Positions 33,786 through 45,700 of a DNA stretch of 64,000 nt are shown here, piece by piece. Source of the stretch: Vibrio ponticus. GTDB taxonomy: Bacteria; Pseudomonadota; Gammaproteobacteria; Enterobacterales; Vibrionaceae. Each line of letters begins with the position of its first letter. The first letter of the stretch is position 1. The translations under genes and the position numbers were made by a program. Location of the stretch: NCBI RefSeq assembly GCF_009938225.1, contig NZ_AP019657.1, positions 992,001 to 1,056,000 of the forward strand. The letters are read 5' to 3'. A model generated the notes under the pieces. The model was given only the letters and a program-made list of their open reading frames with translations. It had not been told where the DNA came from and made no database searches.

Positions 33786-36700
33786 ATGGCAATACTGAAC
33801 AAGTTAGTATCAGGGCAACCGACAGTAATTGATGAGCTGGGAAATGTACGGATACTAAACGGGGATGATACCCCCCAGGCGGGTGATTTGCTGCTCGCTC
33901 AAGTTATTACCAATGAACCAAATAATCCCCCCGAAATCACAGCGCAACTGTTTGGTCAAACTGGTAACGCTACAGATTTAACTGCTGACATAGCAGAGAT
34001 TTTTGAAGCGCTAGAACAAGGCGATGATCCGACACAGTTGAATGACAGTTTTGCGACCGCGGCCGGTACAGTGGATGGTTCAAGCTTAATCAATTCCACT
34101 TCGGTAGTGAGAATCGGTGATGAAACTATCGCGGATACAGCGTTCACAACGCAAGATTTAGAAGAGTTAGGACTTTCAAAGACTCAAAGCTTAACGCTAT
34201 TGCAACAGTATAACCTACCAAACAATGATGGTGCTGATGCCGTCGAGTTTCAAAATAGCCAACCAATTGGTGATGACGTAACTGTAACAACGAATGAAGA
34301 TACATCTGTAACAGGAGCCCTGCAAGCGACAGATGCAAATGTAGATGATGTTCTCGAGTTTACCCAATCCAGTCCCCCAAAAAATGGCAGCGTTATAGTC
34401 AATTCAGATGGAACATGGACCTATACGCCAAACGAAAATTATGATGGTTTGGACAGTTTCGAAGTCATTGTGAGTGATGGTAAAGGTGGCTCAGATACAC
34501 TGGTTGTTAATGTTAACGTTACGCCAATTCCTGAAATAAGCATTACTGGCGGTGGGGATGTCAACGAAGGCTCTACTGCGAACTATACGATAAACTTCGA
34601 TAAATCTTCTGACCAAACTACGACTCTTAAGTTAACGAAAAACTTCACTAGTGCTGAAAGCGAGGATCTTGAGCTACTGACGGTGAAATCTTCTACTGGG
34701 GAGGTTTTAACAGTCAATCCTGATGGCACCATCCAAGTCCCTTCTGGTGTGACGTCTCTTGAAGTTACCATTGAAACTAACCAAGACAACGTTTACGAGG
34801 GTGACGAGTCATTCCAATTAGTTGTTACTCCAGTTACAGGTTTAGTCGGCGGCGGTTCAAGTCTGACGACGATTAAAGACGATGGTACTGGCTCGGCTGA
34901 TGAAAATAATGTAACCGATGACGATCGTCCAGAAGTCACGCAGGTCTCCAGCCTCACGGTGGAAGAAGGTCAGTTAGCGACGTTTGATGTCACTTTGAGT
35001 AATGCCAGTGAACTTCCAACAAAGATTGAAATGAGTCTTGCGGATGGCACTGCGGAGAGCGGTGATTACACCAACACCCAGGTGGTGGTGACTTATCTTG
35101 ATGGTGATGATGAGAAATCACACACTCTGACGGTCAGCAACGGCCAGTTCAGTTTTGACCTTCCTGCGGGGAACTCCGGCTTTAAAGTGGCGGTGCAGAC
35201 CACATCTGATGCTAATGCACCTATTTACGAAGGGGATGAAACCTTCACCCTGACCGCGTCGACAGAGACACAATCTACACCAACCTCAGGCCAAGCGACG
35301 ATCCAAGATGGTGGTGAAGGTGGTGCACAGAGTGATGACGACCGTCCGGAAGTCACACAGGTCACCAGCCTCACGGTGGAAGAAGGTCAGTCAGCGACGT
35401 TTGATGTCACGTTGAGTAATGCCAGTGAGCTTCCAACAAAGATTGAGATGAGTCTTGCAGATGGCACCGCGGAGAGCGGTGACTACACAAACACCCAGGT
35501 GGTGGTGACTTATCTTGATGGTGATGATGAGAAATCACAAACTTTGACGGTCAGCAACGGCCAGTTCAGTTTTGAGCTTCCTGCTGGGAACTCCGGCTTT
35601 AAAGTGGCGGTGCAGACCACATCTGATGCTGATGCACCTATTTACGAAGGGGATGAAAACTTCATCCTGACCGCGTCGACAGAGACACAATCTACACCAA
35701 CCTCAGGCCAAGCGACGATCCAAGATGGTGGCAATGGTGGTGCGCAGAGTGATGACGATCGTCCAGAAGTCACACAGGTTTCCAGCCTCACGGTGGAAGA
35801 AGGTCAGTTAGCGACGTTTGATGTCACGTTGAGTAATGTTAGCGATCTGCCGACAAAGATTGAAATGAGTCTTGCGGATGGCACTGCGGATGGTAGTGAC
35901 TATACCGGTACCCAGGTGGTGGTGACTTATCTTGATGGTGATGATGAGAAATCACAAACTCTGATGGTCAGCAACGGCCAGTTCAGTTTTGACCTTCCTG
36001 CGGGGAACTCCGGCTTTAAAGTGGCGGTGCAGACCACATCTGATGCTGATGCACCTATTTACGAAGGGGATGAAACCTTCATCCTGACCGCGTCGACAGA
36101 GACACAATCTACACCAACCTCAGGTCAAGCGACGATCCAAGATGGTGGCAATGGTGGTGCGCAGAGTGATGACGATCGTCCAGAAGTCACACAGGTTTCC
36201 AGCCTCACGGTGGAAGAAGGTCAGTCAGCGACGTTTGATGTCACGTTGAGTAATGCCAGTGAGCTTCCAACAAAGATTGAGATGAGTCTTGCAGATGGCA
36301 CCACGGAGAGCGGTGACTACACAAACACCCAGGTGGTGGTGACTTATCTTGATGGTGATGATGAGAAATCACAAACTTTGACGGTCAGCAACGGCCAGTT
36401 CAGTTTTGAGCTTCCTGCTGGGAACTCCGGCTTTAAAGTGGCGGTGCAGACCACATCTGATGCTGATGCACCTATTTACGAAGGGGATGAAAACTTCATC
36501 CTGACCGCGTCGACAGAGACACAATCTACACCAACCTCAGGCCAAGCGACGATCCAAGATGGTGGCAATGGTGGTGCGCAGAGTGATGATGATCGTCCAG
36601 AAGTCACACAGGTTTCCAGCCTAACGGTGGAAGAAGGTCAGTTAGCGACGTTTGATGTCACGTTGAGTAATGCCAGTGAGCTTCCAACAAAGATTGAGAT

Positions 36701-39700
36701 GAGTCTTGCAGATGGCACCGCGGAGAGCGGTGACTACACAAACACCCAGGTGGTGGTGACTTATCTTGATGGTGATGATGAGAAATCACAAACTTTGACG
36801 GTCAGCAACGGCCAGTTCAGTTTTGAGCTTCCTGCTGGGAACTCCGGCTTTAAAGTGGCGGTGCAGACCACATCTGATGCTGATGCACCTATTTACGAAG
36901 GGGATGAAAACTTCATCCTGACCGCGTCGACAGAGACACAATCTACACCAACCTCAGGCCAAGCGACGATCCAAGATGGTGGTGAAGGTGGTGAAGGTGG
37001 TGCACAGAGTGATGACGACCGTCCGGAAGTCACACAGGTCTCCAGCCTAACGGTGGAAGAAGGTCAGTTAGCGACGTTTGATGTCACGTTGAGCAATGCC
37101 AGTGAGCTTCCAACACAGATTGAGATGAGTCTTGCAGATGGCACCGCGGAGAGCGGTGACTACACCAACACCCAGGTGGTGGTGACTTATCTTGATGGTG
37201 ATGATGAAAAATCACAAACTCTGACGGTCAGCAACGGCCAGTTTAGTTTTGACCTGCCTGCGGGGAACACCGGCTTTAAAGTGGCGGTGCAGACCACATC
37301 TGATGCTGATGCACCTATTTACGAAGGGGATGAAACCTTCACCCTGACCGCGTCGACAGAGACACAATCTACACCAACCTCAGGGCAAGCGACGATCCAA
37401 GATGGTGGTGAAGGTGGTGCGCAGAGTGATGACGATCGTCCAGAAGTCACACAGGTTTCCAGCCTAACGGTGGAAGAAGGTCAGTTAGCGACGTTTGATG
37501 TCACGTTGAGCAATGCCAGTGAGCTTCCAACAAAGATTGAGATGAGTCTTGCGGATGGCACTGCGAATGGTAGTGACTATACCGGTACCACCGTTGTTGT
37601 GACTTTTATAAATAAAGGGCAGTCAGAGTCGAAAGAAGTTGAGGTCAGCAACGGCCAGTTTAGTTTTGACCTGCCGGCGGGGAACACGGGCTTTAAAGTG
37701 GCGGTGCAGACCACATCTGATGCGAACGCTCCTATTTACGAAGGGGATGAAACCTTCACCCTAGCTGTCGCGACAGAGACACAAGCAACACCGAAGTTGG
37801 GTCAAGCAACTATTCAAGATCAAGAAGACCGCCCACCAGAGTCAAAAGACTTTGAAACTGAGGTTAGTCACAGCGGGAAGACACAGGTCATTTTTGATAC
37901 TGCCAAAACCCCAATCACGGATACGTCGGACGACCGCATCTCCGATTTAGAGGATGATGCCGCTAACATCGACCTCAAGATTGTAATTAGTGAATTACCG
38001 GATAACGGCACACTTTTTTACAAGGACGGTGATAACTATATAGAAATCACAGCTGATGACTTATATCACTCAGATAAAAGTGTTAATGAGTATAAACAGT
38101 TCGATCAAGATTCAATTTACTATGAACCTGATGCTGATTCCGAAGGATTTATTCTCGGCATAAAAGACGCTAATTTGGGCACTGAAGAGAAAGCGACCTC
38201 TGACTATTTCCTTAATTGGGGAGCTGAAGGTACCAATGCTAAAGAGCGAATTTTAACTCTTGGTGGCGATGAAATCACTATTACCGCGAGCAACGGCAAA
38301 TTAGTGCAATACTTAGGTGATCCGAATGCCAACCATATCGGTCATGGTATTGGAGTAAAAAATGACGGTGGTATTCAAAAAGACGAAACCATCACGATTG
38401 ATTTCAAGACTCGTCCGGCAGACACAGTAACATTGGGCTTGGATGGTTTAGGTGGCTGGTTCGAGCAAGGAGTGGGAGAGCCTAACGAAACATTTGTCGT
38501 TATCTCTGTCAATTATACCGATGAGAATGGCATTACAGGCACCGCCCAATATACCTATCAAAAGCATTCATCGGGAGATGTTGACCTTTTCCATGAAATT
38601 ACCATTTCAGCAAACGCTGAAGACTTGTCAAATGGCACATTAGTAGCTGTTGGAGCCCCGTTACCGGAAGGTGCATTGATAAGTAGCGTTGAGCTCGGTA
38701 CACAGGGGAATGGTAATTGGGAACTGCGTTATCTTGAAACGGAACTGTCGGACAGTTTTGATTATCATGCCGTGGACAGTGACGGTAACGTTAGTGACCA
38801 ATCGACAGTGACTATTGATGAAGGGAATGCCCCTCCTAAAGCTAATAATGACCCTGTAGGTGAATTTATTGTTTCGCTTGGCGAATACAACCAAGGTAGC
38901 TGGCACCATGGTGGATTAACTGATGATCAAGGCTTAAACGCTGATTATAACGGTGATGATAAAGGTTGGAATACCAATGGCGATAAGTTGGGCGTCAACG
39001 GAGACGTCAATGGCGGACCGGGCAACCAAATTCAATATAATCGTGAAGCCGGTAAATCAGAGCAAGTAACGATTAACTTCAAAGAACCAATTACAGAATT
39101 CAAATTTTCAGTGTCAAACCTTTATCAAAATGAGGGGGGCACGGGTAATCATGAGCAAGGTAAGTGGGTCGCTTATTTTGACGGCGTAGCCGTTGCCAGC
39201 GGAATGTTTACCGCTAATGATGACAACAGTAACAATAAAGGCGAGTACACCTTTGATAGCGACGCTTTAGGTGGTGTCGCCTTTGATAGTATCGTTTTCG
39301 AGGCGACCGATTTTGTTATTCAACCGGATCCAAATAAAGGCGACGATTCTTCTGATTACTTTTTAACAGGATTTGAAGGTACAGGCGGTGGTGCTTACGT
39401 CGTTAATCAGGGCAGCGAGCTTAAAATTCCACTGAGTGAACTGCTGAGTAACGATACAGATATAGATGGCGACGCCATTCGCATTACTGCTATTACTAAA
39501 AGTGGTGAACAAGCCGACGTGTACGTTCAAGGTGACTATGTTTATTTCACCTCATCAAAACCAGGAGCAACCACTTTTACATATCAAATTACGGATGACA
39601 AAGGTGGTTTTGATGAAGCCGAGGTAAGCGTCATCGTGAACCCAGGTCCTGCATCTGCATCAATTGACAGCATAACCATGCACGAGTCTGAAGTTGCCGA

Positions 39701-42700
39701 GGGAGATAACCTTGTTTACCTTGTCAAGCTAGATCAAGGCGTACTGGCTACAGGTGAGGATGCTCAATACAAAATTACATTTGGCAAGGCGGACGACGCT
39801 GCAACTGATAGCGATGTTAACCTCAGTAATGCGCAATTTACCCATGGCGTTAAGTTTGAAAATGGTCAGTTGATTGTGCCGCAGGGTGTCAGCTCTTTCT
39901 CAATTATTATCTCAACCGTTGGTGATAGTAAATTTGAGCATCTTGAGGATTATACAGTCTCGATCACCTCACCAGATGGCAGTATAGTTTCCGCTTCTGG
40001 CAACATCATTAATGTGGTTGCGGATGCCCATGGTTTTGAAGACCAACCGATTGACCTTGGTCTTACCAATGTCGATTTATCTCTTATTAGCAGTCTGACG
40101 CTTTCTAATGTTCCTGATGGCGGAAACATTTTGGTGAATGGTGAACCGGTTGATCTGAATGACTCGTCAGCGACCATCGATATCGATGACGATACCGCAA
40201 TCGAGCTTTTACCACCTAAAGACAGTCATGGCGACTTTACTCTCAATGTTCAGCCTAATAATTCCGAGGGTGAGCCTTTAGGTAGCGCTCAAAAGGTTGA
40301 TATAAAAGTTGAAGCCGTCGCGGATAAGCCAATTGTTCAATTAGCAGACGAGAAAATCATCGCTTCGCAAAACTTCGAAAGCATCGAACTTAATGGATCA
40401 AAATGGACCGGAAAGGTAACGGGTGATGATTTAACTGATGCGGACTCAGGTGTTTGGGGGACGAATAACAACCCTGGCACGGTTGAAGTAGGTCTTGAAG
40501 GGACTTATCGACCAGGTAAAAGCGATAACCAGATTATGGAGTTGGAAGGCAATCGTGGCGATAGCTCCTTGTTTGTCGAGTTTACCGGAGTTGCCGGAGC
40601 GTTTTATGAGATTTCCTTTGATGCCGCCGCAAGAAGACTAGGCAGCTCGCCACTGACTGTATTTTTAGAAGACGCCGGTGGTGTTCGCACGCCAGTGTTT
40701 GTTTACGAGCAATCTAAAGATTGGTCAAGCATTCAGCAGCATTTCCAAATTCCAACTGATGGCGAATACAAACTGGTATTTGAGTCGGATCATGGTAACG
40801 CCAGTGACACGGATACTTTTGGTGTTTTACTCGACAATATCCAATTAGCTAAGACCGATAATTATGGCTTCGAAGGCGAGTTTATTAACCTTAGCGATAT
40901 CAATATTTCTGCATCGGATGTCATTGGCATGGCAGGGCACGAATATGGCTCTGAAACGCTGACGATTAAGATGGAAGGCATTCCTGCTGGTGCCGAGTTA
41001 AGAATTAATAGCGGTAATGAAATTATTCCCATAACAGTGACTGACGGTGTAGTTGATTTAACCAAATACCAAGATAAACTCGCGGATTTACAGATCATGA
41101 TCCCTGACGCGAGTGACAGCAGTATTCCATTAACGGTTACAGCTACGTCGACTGAGGAAAGTAATGATGATGCATCAACTTCCGATCCTGTGGTAATTAA
41201 TGTGACGGTGGTTAAAAACAACCCACCAGAGTCAAAAGACTTCGACACTGAGGTTAGTCACAGCGGTAAGACACAAGTTGTTTTTGATACCGCCAAAACC
41301 CCAATTACTGACACGTCTGACGACCGAATCTCCGATTTAGAGGATGATGCCGCTAACATCGACCTCAAGATTGTAATTAGTGAATTACCGGATCACGGTA
41401 CGCTTTATTATAAGGACGGTGATAATTATATAGAAATCACTGCTGATGACTTATATCACCCAGATAAGAGTTCGGACCAGTATAAGCAGTTTGACCAAGA
41501 CTCAATTCATTACGAACCGGATGCAGATTCAGAAGGGTTTATTTTAGGTATTAATAGTGATGCCGAATCAAAACCTCTTGGTCAGGACAACAAAGGCTCT
41601 AGCACAACTGATTTCTATAATTGGGGCGAAAAAGTTAGCGATACAGTTCGAGAGTTAAAACTGAACGATACTGATGTGGTAACGATTACTTCGACTTCCA
41701 CAAAAAATAAAGATGCCACGCTTACTCAATATAATGGTGAAGCAAACAAGAATCATGTTGGCTATGGTATCGGTGTTGGTGGTGATTACGGCATTAATAA
41801 AAATGAAACACTAGCAATTGAATTTAGTAGTCGTCCAGCGGATAGCATCACCCTAGGTCTTGATGGATTGGGAGGCTATTTTGAAGAAGGGCTAGGCACA
41901 AATAAAGAGACCTCAGTTGTTATTACAATCAGTTATGTTGATCAAAATGGTATTACAGGCTCAGCCCAATACACTTATCAAAAGCATTCATCGGGAGATG
42001 TTGATCTTTTCCATGAAATTACCATCCCACCAAATCCGGAAAACATGCCAAATGGCTCGTTAATCGCTGTTGGAGATTCATTACCAGAAGGTGCTTTAGT
42101 TGACGGTGTTGAGCTGAGCACACAAGGCAAGGGTAATTGGGAACTGCGTTATCTTGAAACGGAACTGTCGGACAGTTTTGATTATCATGCAGTTGATAGT
42201 GATGGTAATGTAAGTAACCAATCGACGGTAACTATTGATGAAGCGAATGCTCCGCCTGTCGCTACAGATGATCCTGTTGGTACGTTTACTGTTTTGCTAG
42301 GTGGATACAACCAAGGTAGCTGGCAACATGATGGCTTAACTGATAAGAACGGCTTAAGTGCGGGTTATCGAGGTAATGATAAAACGCTGAATACGAGCGG
42401 TAATAAGTTGGGCGTTGATGGCGATGTCAATGGCGGACCGGGCAACCAAATTCAATATAATCGTGAAGACGGTAAATCAGAGCAGGTAACGATTAACTTC
42501 AAAGAACCAATTACAGAATTCAAATTTTCAGTGTCAAACCTTTATAAAAATGAGGGTGGAACGACTAATCATGAACAGGGTAAGTGGGTCGCTTATTTTA
42601 AGGGTGTAGCCGTCGCCAGTGGGATGTTTACCGCTAACGATGGTAACAACAAAGGTGAGTACGAATTTAACTCAAATGATTTTGGTGATATTGCTTTTGA

Positions 42701-45700
42701 TAGTATCGTTTTCGAAGCGACCGATTTTGTTATTCAGCCGGATCCAAATAAAGGCGACGATTCTTCAGACTACTTTTTAACAGGTTTTGAAGGTAAGGGT
42801 GGTGGTGCTTACGTCGTTAATCAAGGCAGCGAGCTTAAAATTCCACTGAGTGAACTACTTCGTAACGATACAGATATAGATGGCGATGCAATTCGCATCA
42901 CTGCTATAACTAAAAGTGGCGATGACGCCGAAGTTTATATCAAAGACGGCTTGGTGCACTTCAAGTCGTCAGTGCCGGGCAAAACGACCTTTGATTACCA
43001 AATTACCGATGACAAAGGCGGCTTTGCTGAAGCGACTGTCAGTGTGATAGTTAACCCAAATCCAGATGCCGTACCAGTTACCCAGGTGTCGCTTCTAGAA
43101 TCTGAAGTGGCAGAGGGAGATAACTTAGTTTACTTGGTGGCACTAAAGCAGGGCGTACTTGCCACCGGTGATAATGCTAAATATGAAATTGCATTTGGCA
43201 AGGCGGGCGACGCTGCAAATGATAGCGATGTTAACCTCAGTAATGCGCAATTTACCCATGGCGTTAAGCTTGAAAATGGTCAGTTGATTGTGCCGCAGGG
43301 TGTCAGCTCTTTCTCAATTATTATCCCAACCGTTGATGATAGTAAATTTGAGCATCTTGAGGATTATACAGTCTCGATCACCTCACCAGATGGCAGTACA
43401 GCTTCCGCTTCTGGCAACATCATTAATGTGGTTGCGGATGCCCATGGTTTTGAAGATCAACCGATTGACCTTGGTCTTACCAATGTCGATTTATCTCTTA
43501 TTAGCAGTCTGACGCTTTCTAATGTTCCTGATGGCGGAAAAATTTTGGTGAATGGTGAACCGGTTGATCTGAATGACTCGTCAGCGACCCTCGATATCGA
43601 TGCCAATACCACAATCGAGTTTTTACCACCTAAAGACAGTCATGGCGACTTTACTCTCAATGTTCAGCCAAATAATGTCGAGGGTAAGCCTTTAGGGAGC
43701 GCTCAAAAGGTTGATATAAAAGTTGAAGCCGTCGCGGATAAGCCAATTGTTCAATTAGCAGACGAGAAAATCATCGCTTCGCAACACTTCGAAAGCATCG
43801 AACTTAATGGGTCCGAATGGACTGGAGAAGTCATAGGTGAAGATCTGAGCGGTGCAGATTCCGGAACTTGGGGGACGTACAATGACCCGAGTACGGTTGA
43901 AGTAGGTTTAGAAAGCACTTACGGAGCAGGTAACAGTAACAACCAGGTTATGGAGTTGGAAGGTAACACTGGCGACAGCTCCCTCTTTGTCCAATTTACA
44001 GGTGTAGCAGGTGCGTTCTATGAGATCTCTTTTGATGCCGCCGCAAGAAGACCAGGCAGCTCACCACTCACTGTTTTCTTAGAAGATGCAGATGGTATTC
44101 GCACGCCAGTGTTTGTTTACGAGCAATCTAAAGATTGGTCAAGCATTCAGCAGCATTTTCAAATTCCTACCGATGGCGAATACAAACTGGTGTTTGAGTC
44201 GGATCATGGTAACGCTAGTGACACGGATACTTTTGGCGTTTTACTCGACAATATCCAATTAGCTAAGACCGATAATTATGGCTATGAAGGCGAGTTTATT
44301 AACCTTAGCGATATCAATATTTCTGCATCGGATGTCATTGGCATGGCAGGGCATCAATATGGCTCTGAAACGCTGACGATTAAGATGGAAGGTATTCCTG
44401 ATGATGCCGAGTTAAGAATTAATAGCGGCGATAAAATTATTGATATTGAAGTAGTTGACGGTGTTGCTGACTTGACCAAATACCAAGACCAACTCGCTGA
44501 TTTACAGATCATGATCACTAACGCGAGTGACAGCAGTATTCCATTAACGATTACTGCGACTTCGACTGAGAAAAGTAATGATGATTCATCAACATCCGAT
44601 CCTGTGGTGATCAATGTCACCGTCATCGACAAGGTGGATGGTTTCCCGAATACTCCTCCGAATGCGATGGATGCAGATTTTGATACTGTAGCAGGTAGAA
44701 AAGAGTTTTCTTTTACTGATTTGGTCGATGACCTAGAAGATGATCAATCCAGTGCAGAAGTTCGTGTTGTGATTGAGTCAGAGCCTAAGTTTGGCGAACT
44801 ATTTTATACCAATGCTGATGGTGTAATAACAACCCTTTCAGTTGGTGACGTTGTTTCAGAGAACCTATCAATTGAGTATGTCGTTAGCGCAGATATGTTA
44901 AAAGAAAACAGCTTGTGGAAGGCTGAAGATGAAGATTTCAACCAACTGAGTGGCGCAAGTGTATCGGTCGGCGGAATGTATACCATTTCTGGTGGTACGG
45001 TTGATAAAACGAATGAAAGCTATAACTTCACCCAAGAAGGAGTCTTGGTATACGATCAAGCTGCTGGAGAAAAAGGCTTGGCGATAAACACTTCAGGGCG
45101 TGAAAGACCAAATGATAATGGTGATGAAAATAGCCCAGGTGAATATATTTCAATAAAATTCGATACACTTGAAGTTACCCACGCTGACGTTTTCCTTGGC
45201 AGCGTTAATGGGCTTTTCAACAGCGGCCAGAATAGCCCAACCCTTACAGCTTTGTACTACAAAGATGGGCAGTTAGTTGGAGATCAAGAGTTAACGATTA
45301 GCCAACGAGTCGATGGTCACAATAAGGAAGGTGTGACTAGTCTGAATAGTAGCATCAGCTTTGATGAAGTACGCTTAGTACTTGATGCAAAAAATGGTAG
45401 TCCAGGCTATGTATTACAAGGTGTTCAAGTTAGTTCTGCGAACAATGTTAATGATGCATTTGATTACAGAGCTATTGATTCAATGGGCGAATACAGCAGC
45501 GAAGCAACGGCCAACTTGGCTACGGAGAGAATGGTTGCATCTATCCACCCTAATCATGTCGACCAGGTTGCGATCGTTGACTATCTGAGCGCCAATGAGA
45601 CTCTTTATTGGTCGACATCTGGAGTTCGTCATGAGGCAATTTCAGACCACAAAGAGGGGCTCTTGGTCGATGTCGGTGAAGCGGGAGATACGGTTTATCT

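Noticed and set aside
34917..37828. Repeats as a CRISPR array or transposon cluster
   Set aside because: They are 417-bp coding repeats with no spacers and no break in the reading frame.
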